Notes: generated by a model not told the origin, from the letters alone. DNA of 64,000 bases from Emydura subglobosa (GCA_007922225.1 ML680088.1:16590355-16654354), one strand, 5' to 3'. Shown: positions 11,917 through 22,540, counted from the stretch's first letter. Program-made: numbers and translations.

Positions 11917-12565
11917 TCAACACGAGTTTTCAAAGATAATGGCCAATAGCTCTGCAATCACATTAGCCAACTCCCTCAGTACCCTCGGATGCATTGCATC
12001 CAGCCCAATGGACTTGTGCATGTCCAGCCTTTCTAAATAGTCCTGAACCTGTTATTTCACCACTGAGGGCTGCTCACCTCCTCCCCATTCTGTGCTGCCT
12101 AGTGCAGTAGTCTGGGAGCTGACCTTGTCTGTGAAGACAGAGGCAAAAAAAGCATCGAGTACCTCAGCTTTCTCCACATCCTCTGTCACTAGGTTGTGTC
12201 CCCCATTCAGTAAGAGGCCCACATGTTCCCTGACCACCTTCTTGTTGCTAACATACCTATAAAAACCCTTCTTGTTCCCCTTCACATCCTTTGCTAGCTG
12301 CAACTCCAGTTGTGCTTTGGCCTTCCTGATTTCATTCCTGCATGTTTGAGCAGTATTTTTATAATCCTCCCTAGTCATCTGACCAAGCTTCCACTTCTTG
12401 TAAGCTTCTTTTGTGTGTTTAAGCTCACCAAAGATTTCTTTACGTCAAACCCATCGGCTGCCATATTTGCTATTCTTTTTGCACACTGGGATGGTTTGTT
12501 CCTGCGTCCTCAGTGAGGTTTCTTTAAAATACAGCCAGCTCTCTTGGACTCCTTTCCCCCTAATA

Positions 12566-13223
12566 TTAAGCCTCCCAGGGGATCCTGCCCATCAGCACGC
12601 TGAGGGAGTCAAAGTCTGCTTTTCTAAATCCCATGGTCCGCATCCTGCTGCTCTCTTTTCTTCCTTTTGTCAGGATCCTGAACTCAACCATTTCATGGTC
12701 ACTGTTGCCCAGGTTACCACCCACTTCTACTTCCCCTACCAATTCTTCCCTGTTTGTGAGCAGCAGGTCAATAGGAGCACAGCCCCTAGTTGGTTGCTCC
12801 AGCACTTGCACCAGGAAGTTGTCTGCAACACTTTCCAAAAACTTCCTGGATTGTTTGTACTCTGCTGTATTGCTCTCCCAGCAGATGTCAGGGTGATTGA
12901 AGTCCCCCATGAGAACCAGATCCTGTGATCCGGAAACTTTCACTAGTTGTCTGAAGAAAGCCTCATCTACCTCATCCTCCTAGTCTGGTGGTCTATAATA
13001 GATGCCCACCATGAAATCCACCGTTGTTGCTCTCACCTCTAAACTTAACCCACAGACTCTCATCAGGCTTTTCTCCAGTTTCATACTGGAGCTCTAAGCA
13101 GTCATACTGCTCTGTTACATACAGTGCAACTCCTCCACCTTTTTTCCTCTGCTTGTTCTTCCTGAACCATTTATCTCCATCCATAACAGTGCTCCAGTTG
13201 TGAGTTACCCTACCAAGTCTCAT
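12566..13223 (-). pseudogene. CR1 ORF2 endonuclease segment (fossil)
   Basis: Minus-strand frames at 12993-13223 and 12566-12943 encode an AP-type endonuclease fragment: 'VMDGDKWFRKNKQRKKGGGV', then '[12 protein letters not shown]' (GDFN motif) and 'NSDHEMVEF' (SDH motif with the catalytic His). In CR1 this domain nicks the target DNA. A stop and frame change separate the two halves. 12052-12378 continues in the linker towards the RT. Confidence 0.85.
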
Positions 13224-13617
13224 TATTCCAATTATATCTTAGTTCCTTGACTGAGCCAGGACTGTTTCCCAGGCTTCTTGAGTTGGTGTTCAAGCACCTA
13301 GAGATAACCAGCTGATTGCACTACTTTCTCAGTGTGCATCAGGAGGCCTCCCATGTTGCCCCTTCCTCCTTGCACTTTCTCCTGGTGTCCCACTTCCCCA
13401 CTTACCTCTGGGCTTAGGTCCCTGTCCCCCAGCAAGCCTAGTTTAAAGCCCTCCTCAGGTTAGCCAGCCTGCCTGCGAAGAGGCTCTTCCCTTTCTTCTT
13501 TAGGTGGATCCCATCTCTTCCTAGCAATCCTTCTTCCTGGAACAACATCCCATGGTCAAAAAATCCAAAGCCCTCTCTCCAACACCACCTGCGTAATCAC
13601 ACATTTACTTCTGCAAT

Positions 13618-14013
13618 TCAATGGTCCCTACCTGGGCCTTTTCCTTCAATAGTGAGAATGGACGAGAACACCATTTGTGCCTCAAAGTCCTTTATTCTTC
13701 TTCCCAGAGACATGTAGTCTGCAGTGATCCGCTCAAGGTCGTTCTTGGCAGTATCATTGGTGCCCACGTGGAGAAGTAGGAAAGGGTAGCAGTCTGAGGG
13801 CTTGATAAGTCTCGGCAGACTCTTCATTACATCTTGAATTCTAGCTCCAGGCAAGCAGCACACTTGGCGAGTTTCCTGGTCCGGAAGGCAGATGGATGAT
13901 TCCATCCTCCTTAGGAGGGAGTCCTCCACCACCACCACCCGTCTCTTCCTCTTGAGAGCGGTGGTCATGGAACCCCCATCCCTAGGACAATGCATTCCAT
14001 GCCTTCTGATCAA
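13618..14013 (-). pseudogene. CR1 ORF1 esterase-like segment (fossil)
   Basis: An open minus-strand stretch of 131 codons. It has the two signature blocks of the SGNH-hydrolase-like domain found in CR1 ORF1 proteins: 'VVVEDSLLRRMES' (block I, with the Ser; the usual Gly of GDS reads Glu) and 'LLHVGTNDTAKND' (block III-like, GTND). The function of this domain in CR1 is thought to be lipid or membrane association. The copy is truncated on both sides. A related plus-strand ORF1 fragment lies at 31600-32235. Confidence 0.8.
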
Positions 14014-14035
14014 TGAGGCCTCCTTCTGATACCTT

Positions 14036-15207
14036 CATATCATGTCATGTCAAACAAACCTAATATCCTTCTTTGTCAGGGAAACAAACCTTGTGGATGG
14101 GAGGAAGCAACACATAGGATATATCTCAGCTTTATTAAGACTTTAGATACTATCTTGTATGACCTTCTCGTAAACAAATTAGAGAAATATAACCTAGATG
14201 AACCTACTATAAGGTGGGTGCACAACTGGTTGGAAAACCTTACTCAGAATAGTTATCAATGGTTCACACTCAAGCTGGAAGGACATATAAAGTGGGAAAT
14301 CTGCAGAGATCTGTCCTGGGTCCTTTCTTTTCAGTATCTTAATAAGTTCTTTGGATAACAGCACAGAAGTATACTTATAAAGCTGATGGATGATATCAAG
14401 CTGGAGGGAGTTGCAAGTGCTTTGGAGGACAGGAATAGATTTCAAAATGGCCTTGACAAACAAGAAATGGTCAGAAATAAATAGGATGAAATTCAGTAAA
14501 GACAAATGCAAAGTACTACACTTAGGAAGAAATAATCAATTACACAAATACAAAATGGGAAATGACTGCCAAGGGAGGAATGGTGCAGAAAAGGTCTGGG
14601 GGCTATAGTGGATCACAAACTAAACTGGAGTCAACAATGTAATACTGCTGAAAAAAAGCTAACACCATTCTAGGACGTATTAGCAGGAGTGTTGTAAGCA
14701 AAACATGAGAAGTAATTCTTCCACTCTGCTCAGCACTCATAAGGCCTCAAAACTGGAGTAGTGCATCCAGTTCTGGGCACTCCACTTCAGGAAAGATGTG
14801 GACAAACTGGAGGAAGTCCAGAGGAGAGCACCACAAATGATTCAAGGCCTAGAAAACATGACCTACGAGGCCAGATTGAAAAAACTGGTTGAGTTTAGCA
14901 TGGAGAACAGAAGACTAAGGTGAGACACGGTAATAGTTATCAAGTACGTAAAAGGTTGTTATAAAGAGGAGGGTGATAAATAATTGTTCTCCTTAATCAC
15001 TCAGGACAGGACAAGGAGTAATGGGCTTAAATTGCCGCAAGGGAGATTTAGGTTAGACATTAGAAAAAAACTTCCTAACTGTCAAGGTAGTCAAGCACTG
15101 ACACAAGTTACCTAGGGAGGCTGTGGAATCCCCATTATTGGAGGTTTTTAAGAACAGGACTGTTAGGGATGGTCTAGATCAGTCCTACATTTCTATGATT
15201 CTATAAT
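14036..15207 (+). mobile_element. older CR1 LINE, plus strand, part 3 to its 3' end
   Basis: The CR1 resumes after the nested copy with ATGTCAAACAAACCTAATAT. It passes through broken RT sequence (14390-14608 encodes 'KFSKDKCKVLHLGRNNQ', a typical CR1 block) and ends with the CR1 terminal motif TTTCTATGATTCTATAATAG near 15190-15207. Parts 1-3 make up one ancient insertion carrying two later insertions. Confidence 0.85.
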
Positions 15208-15404
15208 AGACACCAAAGCAGAGGGAATGGATGCAGAGAGGAATTTTCCATAGGAAGGAGTCATGACAAATAAAGCATGAGTGGAGTTCCACCACTTTTC
15301 CCACCCCCCACTGTTCCCTGGCACCAGAATATGCTAGACATTGTTCAGAGTAGTTGTGGGCAGATATAATTAAAGAATAATCAAATAACTATGTCTCATT
15401 TAAG
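15208..15404. other. unassigned spacer between two CR1 copies
   Basis: About 200 bases without a recognised gene or repeat. Confidence 0.4.
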
Positions 15405-16083
15405 CTGGGGGCTCATCAGTTGAAAACAGAGGAAGAGAAAGACTTGGGTGCATTAGTAGACCACAGAGTGACTATGAGCCACCAATGGGATGTGGCCATA
15501 AAAAAAAGCAAATGCAATCCCAGGATGTATCAGGCAAGATATTTCAAGTAGACCTAGGGAAGTATTAATGCCATTGTACAAGATACTGGTCAGACTTCAT
15601 CAGGAATACTGTGTATAGTTCTGGTCACCCATGTTCAAGAAAGATGGATTCAAACTTGAACAGGTGCTGAAATGATCAGGGGAATGTACAGCCTATTTTA
15701 CAAGAGGAAACTAAAAAAGCTTGGCTTGTTTAGCTGAACAAAACAAAGGCTGAGAGGGAATATGACTGCTCTCTATCAATACAGCAGGTGGGTAAACACC
15801 AGGGAGGCAGAAGAGCTATTAAAAGAAAAGGACAATGTTGGCACAAGAATAAACTGGAATAAAGTGACCAGGAAGAAATTTAGGCTGGAAATTAGGTGGC
15901 TTCTGACCATCAGAGGAGCGATGTTCTGGAACAGCCTCCCAATAGGAATGATGGGGGCTAACAACCTAAATAGTTTTAAAATGGAGTTTGACAAGTCTAT
16001 GAATGAGATTACGTGACATGATTGTCTGCGATAGCAAGGGACTAGATTCAATGATCCAGGAGGTCCCTTACAGTCTGAAATAG
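15405..16083 (+). mobile_element. CR1 LINE 3' fragment abutting PIGX exon
   Basis: Plus-strand CR1 3' part. The frame 15762-16016 encodes the CR1 ORF2 C-terminus ('RGAMFWNSLPIG' block) and the 3' UTR block 'TGATCCAGGAGGTCCCTTAC' follows. It ends about six bases beyond the conserved donor hexamer of the PIGX exon at 16092-16192, so it occupies the intron right up to the splice site. Confidence 0.8.
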
Positions 16084-16091
16084 GAACTTAC

Positions 16092-16192
16092 AAGTTTGTA
16101 TTTCACACTGTTCCAATGACAGGTACGCTCGTTTCTCACTGAACATGGTGCTTCCACCTCAGAATGCTTCCAACACTCAATTGATGGGAAAC
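16092..16192 (-). CDS. PIGX: PIGX coding exon (lumenal, Cys-rich part), phase 2-0
   Basis: A minus-strand exon after the acceptor TTTTCTAG. Two bases complete a Ser codon with the preceding exon, and 33 codons follow: 'FPSIECWKHSEVEAPCSVRN' and then 'ERTCHWNSVKYKL'. This matches the lumenal end of PIG-X just before the membrane anchor; the three Cys and both Trp are in the expected places. The donor is GTAAGT. PIG-X is the subunit that stabilises the catalytic PIG-M of GPI mannosyltransferase I in the endoplasmic reticulum, where the first mannose is added to the GPI precursor. The next exon, for the single transmembrane helix and short tail, was not found between 1 and 16091; it may be left of the window or too diverged to see. 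A CR1 lies directly beyond the donor. Confidence 0.88.
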
Positions 16193-17099
16193 CTAGAAAA
16201 GGCAGAAATATGTAACATCAAGAATTAGACTGGGATGAGGCAGTATATGCAATGCAAAATCCTTTCAAATGGGATCTCTCTCCATCATGCAGCTTAGCAG
16301 TCTCTACTCACTAAAAGCCAAGGGGTGAAATAACATCAACATTGGCAGAACGTTCGTATATCTTGTTTGGTGGTGTGCTAGGGAGGGTCTCTTAAAAAGA
16401 AACTCATTTGTAGCAGGAGTGGGAACTTGATTGTTTATACGATTTTAAATTATTCATTATTAGCAGATATTGGATTTTATTTTTTAAAAATAAAGGCTCC
16501 TATCATTCCATCCCTCAAAAAGTCAAGAGTCTCTACAGAGATTTTCCTATTTAAACATTGTGAGGGCTGGAAAGCACCAGAAGACTTTTGATTGATACAC
16601 TTCAGCTTTCCTTTGTATAGGCTAAGCCATGAATGGCATCAGTTGCAAGGTGGAATGCTGTGGAAACAAGTGGGCCAAACAGCTCTTCATCAGTCTAGAT
16701 TCTACAAGGATTCCAGGGAACAGGTCAACTATCAACACTCCCAGCCTGAAGATGCATATTAGGGGATACCATGCCCCTCTCCTCGGGTTAGGAGGGATTA
16801 TTTAGAGGATAAATGATTTTTAGGGGATAAATGGGATTTCCAAGAAGTTTATGAACAACTACACCTAAATTAGCCATTTATCAGGATAAAGTAGCATTGA
16901 TCCAAACAGATGTAAAAAAGAATTATTGGTCTTTCTTTTGCAGTCACTATTCTCCCCATTTTTAAATGACTATCCAAATACATCTCTCCACCAGCATTTT
17001 TCCCTGAAGTCTGGATTTCCCACTCTGTAAGGTACATTGTTATTTCTTTAATCCCTCCCTCTTACATGCAAAGAAGTAGGAGTTATGAGTAGTTCTCAC
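16193..17099. other. PIGX intron
   Basis: The intron runs from donor GTGAGA (17099) to acceptor TTTTCTAG (16193) on the minus strand. No recognisable repeat was seen inside. Confidence 0.7.
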
Positions 17100-17313
17100 T
17101 TTTATGGCAATGGATCAAAATGTCTGGACTCTTCAGAACAGCAAGTGCTTCCCCATCATCCTCTGTTGGCCGGTGATACCGGCAGTGCACTGGCAATGTG
17201 GCTCTAAAACAGTGAGCACACTGAGGGTCAGGTTTCATGTAAACAAGAATGGCAAATTCTGTGGCTAAGTACTCAGGAGATTCCACATCAACAGTATCTG
17301 GAATCAACAGAGC
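17100..17313 (-). CDS. PIGX: PIGX coding exon (PIG-X/PBN1 domain core), phase 0-1
   Basis: The acceptor is TTTTCCACAG. The exon of 71 codons plus one base starts 'ALLIPDTVDVESPEYLATEF' and includes 'VYMKPDPQCAHCFRATLPVH', 'CRYHRP' and 'DGEALAVLKSPDILIHCHK'. This is the most conserved part of PIG-X: the 'LPVHCRYHRP' block is a hallmark of the PIG-X/PBN1 family, and the paired Cys in 'QCAHCF' are kept. The donor A|GTGAGA leaves one base, which joins the two starting bases of the exon at 16192 to give Ser. The protein acts on the lumenal side of the ER as partner of PIG-M. The exon is open throughout, with conserved splice sites, so the gene appears functional. Confidence 0.93.
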
Positions 17314-18560
17314 CTGTGGAAAACACAGACACAATCAATACAGATGAATGTCATGAAAAACACAATGATATTGTTATATATGGCAGTAGAGGATTGAAAC
17401 GACTAAAACAGTCAACCTGGCAAGAATTTAATTCCCAGACTAGAAACCTTCTTCCTCAGGTGACAAAGATAAATGAGCCATGTTCATTCTCGGTGTCTGT
17501 TCTGTTCATATAGAGCCCACCACTATTACGCTACTGACTTCAATGGCATCACGGTAGTTATGAGGACTACATTTGGGCCTATATTTTACATTTGTATCCA
17601 ACATTGCCTAAAGGCTGCAACAGAGTTTGGGGTCCCATTATGTTTGGCACTGTATGTACACATAGTAAGAGTCCCTTTCCACAGACCTTACAACCTATAT
17701 AGACAAGACAGGCAAAGGGCAGGTTAAAGAGATTATTATTCACACTTTACAGATGAGAAACTGAGGCACATAGATAAGGGATTTGTCTGAGGTCACACAG
17801 GTTGTTTGTGACAGAGTAAGGAATCAGACACACATCTCCCAAGTCTTAGTATAGCATCTTAAACACACCACAATCCTTCCTCAAAAATGACTTTCATTCC
17901 CAAGGTCCCAAAGTGCTCTAAAAACTACTACTCATGCATTTACTGAATTTTTTTGTTTCCCATCAGGTCTTGTATGAAGAACCTGGGGCATTTGGAAGAA
18001 ATGCTTTAGTAAAGCCCCACAAACTTTTTCCAATCTAAATGGATAAATTTAGTTTCCAGGTTCTTTTCCTACATGCCCCGGGTCACTGGTGTCAGCATAA
18101 ACCATAACACCACCATCCTCCCGCACACTCTGTACAAATCTATATTGCTCATGAGATCCAATATATTCACACCCAATAGCCTGAAAAATCCACTACCTGT
18201 ATAATTAATAAGAGAATCCTATAAAAGTACCTACACAACTTCCAACTACACTATAACCACATCTTCCGGGGGAGTTCCTTAGAGCCTTAGAAATGATCAT
18301 CTTCCCAAACAACTCCTGGAAGGTTGTGTCAATCTAATGTGAGCTGTTTTCTCTTCATTCTAGTTTCCATCCACAACTGTGCCTCTGCACAGTAGAACTC
18401 TGTCATAAGAGGAAAGAGTCACATTGGAATGGCAAATGAAAGTTCATCTTCACACTAATGTTTCAAATTAGAGGCACTGAATGTTTACTCACAAATATTC
18501 AAATCATTATATATGTTTTCCACTGCCAAACAAATCAACCTGACCACCCGGACATCGTAC
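17314..18560. other. PIGX intron with MIR-like SINE
   Basis: The intron runs between donor GTACGA (18560) and acceptor TTTTCCACAG (17314) on the minus strand. It holds the reverse SINE at about 17590-17880; the rest is unassigned. Confidence 0.7.
17590..17880 (-). mobile_element. MIR-like SINE, minus strand
   Basis: In plus-strand reading the element has the reversed MIR signature 'TTTACAGATGAGAAACTGAG', 'GGTCACACAGG' and 'GGAATCAGACACACATCTCC'. They are preceded by the reversed tail 'GGGGTCCCATTATGTTTGGC'. It matches the SINE at 6024-6300 in opposite orientation and lies in a PIGX intron. Confidence 0.75.
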
Positions 18561-18702
18561 CTCGGTTAGGTTGTGCTGTTGCAATGCTGTCAACTCATAG
18601 GGATCCACGTAAAGTCCAGTTGGGAGGTGTTCTTTAATTGCCACAGTGCAACCTCCTATGGCTTCATCCACTGCACCAAGTTCAACCTTTGATAGCAGGT
18701 CT
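18561..18702 (-). CDS. PIGX: PIGX coding exon, phase 2-0
   Basis: The acceptor is CTGTTTAAG. One base completes an Arg codon with the upstream exon, then 47 codons follow: 'DLLSKVELGAVDEAIGGCTV', then 'AIKEHLPTGLYVDPYELTAL' and 'QQHNLTE'. The 'LPTGLYVDPYEL' block is the family signature (PxGLYVDPYEL). 'HNLTE' carries an N-glycosylation sequon, in keeping with a lumenal domain. The donor is GAG|GTACGA. Joined to its neighbours the frame stays open, and order and phases follow the vertebrate gene. Confidence 0.93.
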
Positions 18703-19248
18703 CTTAAACAGAAAAGAAAATGTTAGCACATATTTTAAACTGCACAAAAATGTAAATAGATCATCACAAATGCACATATATTATATGGGGCTCTCTACTA
18801 TTTGTAATCTGCTCTGTGAATATTGAAAATAACATTTATCTAGCTAGAGTCTGTCCTTTCCCTTTTAAGAAACACAATATTATATAATATTTCCAGATCC
18901 GTGACAACCAACCTCTCTTTTTTGTTAATTCCCCACTTATGTATCAGTATTACTGAAAAGTCACAAATACATTTTCATGTTGGCTTCATGTTCGTGCCAT
19001 GATATAATTGACTGGTGACCACTAAATATTCAAACACTGATCCTGCCATCACCTACATCTATGCTTAACTTTATTCATCTGAGTAATCCCATTGAATACA
19101 GTGCAGTGCAATTGTTCAATTATGCATGAGTTCAATGGAGCTACTCACATGCACAGAATTAAGTACATGTATATTTGCAGGACAGGGGCCCTGAGTGGCA
19201 CACTAGTAACTGATGCATTGCCCAAGTACATGGCTGTCATCAGCTCAC
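18703..19248. other. PIGX intron with dispersed ancient repeat
   Basis: The intron lies between donor GTGAGC (19248) and acceptor CTGTTTAAG (18703), minus strand. Positions about 19046-19190 resemble 23565-23655 (blocks 'CCCATTGAATACAGTG', 'TACTCACATGCA', 'AATTAAGTACATG'). This looks like an old dispersed repeat of unknown class. Confidence 0.6.
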
Positions 19249-19312
19249 CTGTGAAATCCCTCTTTCAGAAGCTGTCGAGTCACAGTGATATCAGGACAAG
19301 TAGCCTGTACAT
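19249..19312 (-). CDS. PIGX: PIGX coding exon (start of mature lumenal domain), phase 1-2
   Basis: The acceptor is TTGTTTTCAG. The 64-base exon completes one codon, adds 20 codons ('VQATCPDITVTRQLLKEGFH') and ends with AG before donor GTGAGC; the split Arg codon is completed at 18702. 'LLKEGFHRDLL' across the junction is a strongly conserved PIG-X block. The upstream partner must end in phase 1 and should encode the signal peptide. It probably lies in or near the CpG island at 21340-22540, but no frame there has a signal-peptide shape, so the start codon is not assigned. Confidence 0.88.
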
Positions 19313-21048
19313 CTGAAAACAACACAAAATAAACTTTTACAGTGTTTATAGCATTGCCTACATTGTTAGGACTAACAATGATGAGTGGCTACTTTAACTA
19401 GCTTCAGCAAATTCTGGATTTACTATCTGCCTGGAAGAAACGACTATAGAATCATTCATGGTAAAGAAGTGGCCAGTATAATAGGGATTTTAGGTAACTG
19501 GACATAGACAGAACCCAATAGTTCTCTTTGGCTCTCCAGCTCTCAGATGTAAAACTCAGACCTACGAAGAAAGATGTGATTAAAGTTAAGCGTGTGTGTA
19601 ACTGTTAGTAGGACTGGGCCCTAACTAAATACAGATTGTGTGACTTAAAGTTACCACAGAGGGACTCCAGATGTTTCAAGCCTAGACTAAACAGTTGTGG
19701 CAAGAACAGCGAATACACTGCTGTAACCAACCAATTACAATATCTCTTTTTATATAAATCCAACTACTTCTAATCATCCAATGACATTTGGTAACTTGGT
19801 CTCACACTGAGACAGTTTTTAATTGAGCAGAACACATTTATTTGCTAAAAAAGATAACATAACTTTTTGGACCTTAGAAAAGTTAAATTGATTTAACCTT
19901 CTCTTAATTTCTGTAATCACTTGCTGTAGCAAGTACAGAAAAAGATTCAAAGCAGCATGCATATATGACACGTCGCTTTTGATTATACTAACATTTCAAA
20001 CATTCCTAACAATTTGTTCTGACTGATGTTGTTTCATAAAACCCACCAAACTTTTCAATGAAAAGGATGAGAAATGTTCAGACCTCCAGAAAAAAAAAAA
20101 AAAAAAAAAAAAAGAATATGTATAAAAACTGAAAAGCATTGCTTTCTTTTCAGATACTTTAGCATTTTGGATGCGTTAGTCAAATGTAAAATAAAAAACT
20201 GCAAATCCCTAATGGGTTTGTTTTGTGAGCTCCCATATCCATAGGTGATACCTTCAAAAGCTATAATCTTAGAAATTTAACCTTTTCCTTCAATATTGCC
20301 CAATACATAAAGAGCATTCTCTGATTAAGTAATAAAACCAAAAAGCATCTCTCTATTTCCACATTGCTTATCAGACTAGAGATCAAATTCGCTTCTAATG
20401 TTGGCAGGAATAACTCCAATAATAGTAATGGAGTTGCACCTGCTTACACCAACAATTACCTTGGCCCTATATGTGTTCATTCTTTCCTAAAATAAAGTGT
20501 TTGATTAGTTTCAGGTAATACTGTGCCAATCTCAGCACTTTATGGACATTCTACAATAGAAAACTTAATGACCTCTCCCACTCTTATTATTTCACATCCC
20601 TTTTCATTTCATAGTATGTGAGGAACTTACAAATTACCTCTTAGCAGTTTCAATTATCAGTTGCTTAGATAGTTTATTTGGCAGCTTGCTACATAAAAGC
20701 TTAAATATTTTAATTTGTTTAACTTACACAAATTTCCTGTTGTGCAAACAAGCCAGGATATTCTAAAGGCAAGAATACCTTTCCAAGGAAACACTCCCTT
20801 CTTCCACTGACTCTGCATTTCCAAATCCAACTGCAAAAAACCACAGCTCCTGTGAACATGGGATGTTTCATCAACAAATTCTCAATTTGAATTAGATTTC
20901 AAAAACCTTGTGTATCATAGTAATTATGTACACCAATGATGCTACCCATGTGACAAAGCCTATCAGTATTCTTTGTCCTCATCCGTCCCTGGGGGCTGGT
21001 ATCAATGTCCCTGTGTTGGTATCTGTGTTAGCATCAAGACCTGTCTAT
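19313..21048. other. probable PIGX first intron
   Basis: Between the first recognised PIGX exon and the CpG island. It contains a 26-base A tract near 20088-20113 and otherwise unassigned AT-rich sequence. Confidence 0.5.
20088..20113. repeat. poly-A homopolymer tract
   Basis: A run of about 26 A. It could be the tail of a degraded retroposed sequence, but the flanking sequence is not recognised. Confidence 0.8.
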
Positions 21049-21320
21049 GGGTACATCTATGCTGCAGCAGGGAGGTATTACCGGCCCAGGTAGACTGCTA
21101 GCTGTGATTGTTATTCTAAAAATAGCAGTGTGACCATGGAGGTGGGTAGCCTGAGCCACCAAAGTATGTACTTAGTATTTCTGGACTGTACTCGGATGGC
21201 TAGCCAAAGCCATCATCCAAGCCACCATGCTCATTCTAATGTGCTAGTTGGATCAGCACTAGCACATGTGCATCGGCCCAGCGTGGGAATTACCCCTCCC
21301 AGCTGCAGTGTAGATGCACC
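21049..21320. mobile_element. MITE-like element at CpG-island edge
   Basis: The ends form an imperfect inverted repeat: GGGTACATCTATGCTGCAGC on the left, and the reverse complement of the right end reads GGTGCATCTACACTGCAGC. No coding capacity. The terminus GGGTA...CTACACT resembles the element at 29206-29471, so a related Harbinger-type family is possible. No target duplication is clear. Confidence 0.65.
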
Positions 21321-21339
21321 GCAGACCTGTGGAGGGAGA

Positions 21340-22540
21340 GACGTGTCGGGCCATGTGCGCTGAGGGCGGGCCCCCCCCGCTCTCAGGTCTCTGTACGTAC
21401 ACAGCCAGCGCGGACGCTTGGGGGGACTGAGTTTGCCCCCCCGCCATGCCAGCCGGGCGGGGCCCTGCCGTCAGGCCCGCAGCTCAAGCCGAGGCCAGGA
21501 GGCACTGAGGAGCGGGGGGGTCCTGCCCCCACCGCAGCCTGGGATGGGCGCGGGGGCTGGTTCCCCTCCCGGGACTCGGAAGGTCGCACCGCATCATCCC
21601 TAGCGACGCCCCCTCCCCGCTCACCCACCCACCCACCCACCGCGCCCGCGCGCTGTACTCGCCTCGCACAGTCACTCACTCAGTCAGTGACAGGCCCCCG
21701 CCCGCAGAGGCGACTGCCGCATCTGCCTGATTGGAAGAAGCAGACAGTCTCCGGCGGGGCCGGGCTCCTGGCGTCCCGTACATACCAGAAACTGCCACGA
21801 GTAGCAAAATCTGCTGGTAGCAGTTTCTGGCCCTACCCCGGCAGCTCTATCGATTGGGCCCCGCCGCCGATTGTCATTTTCTATGGTTCAGGCAACGCGT
21901 TGGGCAGCCCCGCTGGGGGCCCTGCGGCTGCCCTGGTGCGGAAGGAACGCGGGACGGTTGTTATGGTAACCGAGGGAGCGGTTTCTGGGGAGGGAGGGAG
22001 GCGGCGAAGGATTGTGGTGCCGAGGTCAGTCAGTGTGTGCGGTGGTGGGGCGGGACGGGGACCTGCATCTGCACGCCCAGGCACTGGCTACCCCCTCCCA
22101 CTCCCCTGGGCTACAGCTACCTCCGCCTCCCTGAGCTCCGTGTCAAGGCGCGGGCTGGCTGCCTGCCCCCCTGTGCACGCACTCGCTGCTCAAGGCTGCC
22201 CTTCCCCCGTCCCGGCTGCGGGGAGGATCCGACCCTGAAACCAAGGCACGATCGCCCATCTTTAACAATGTCCCGGCGCTTCAGCGCCGCCCACCCAGAG
22301 AACCGGAGCAGCGGACCCCAGGGGCACAATCCCAGCTTTCAGTGCTCTGCACATGCAGACAGAGGTGAAAGTAAGAGGGGCTGAGGGAGCAGAGCAGAGC
22401 AGAGCAGCTGCTGCTGCTGCTGCTGCTGCTGCTCCCCCCCCTCCCCTCCCTTCTCCGGCTTGGGTAGCCGCTCCCCTGCAGCAGTACAGCTCCTCCTCCG
22501 CTTTACCGAGACAGCGAGTTCCCCTCCCCTCCTATTTCAC
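21340..22540. promoter_or_regulatory. CpG island, probable shared PIGX/CEP19 promoter
   Basis: The only strongly GC- and CpG-rich stretch near these genes. It lies between the first recognised PIGX exon (minus strand) and the first coding CEP19 exon (plus strand). A CCAAT box reads on the minus strand near 21727-21735 (CCAATCAGG). The gene pair is also head to head in mammals, with a very short spacer. Transcription start sites and the noncoding first exons are expected here but cannot be fixed. Several long open frames in the island on both strands reflect the GC content, not coding. Confidence 0.75.
22396..22432 (+). repeat. CAG/CTG trinucleotide tract
   Basis: AGAGCAGAGCAGAGCAG is followed by about nine perfect GCT units and then a C-rich run. 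It sits at the CEP19 side of the CpG island, so it may lie in a 5' noncoding exon. Confidence 0.9.

Larger units (their letters stand above)
10495..14035 (-). mobile_element. nested CR1 LINE, about 3.5 kb, minus strand
   Basis: A long CR1 copy inserted in reverse orientation into the older CR1. On the minus strand it runs from ORF1-like sequence (13618-14013) through ORF2 endonuclease (12566-13223) and reverse transcriptase (11140-11916, continuing out of frame to about 10575) to a 3' end at 10495. It is the most complete CR1 in the window, yet its frames are broken by several stops and shifts, so it cannot be active. The host CR1 sequence resumes on both sides, which fixes its limits to within about 10 bases. 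No clean target duplication is visible. Confidence 0.9.

Noticed and set aside
12413..12928. 171-codon plus-strand ORF
   Set aside because: Antisense shadow of the CR1 endonuclease region on the minus strand.
1..16091. PAK2, the next gene beyond PIGX in human
   Set aside because: No kinase or p21-binding exon was recognised on the minus strand; it probably lies left of the window.
21383..22384. Long open frames on both strands in the CpG island (up to 183 codons)
   Set aside because: GC-rich sequence has few stops. The frames overlap each other, show no domain or signal peptide and do not fit the PIGX phase.
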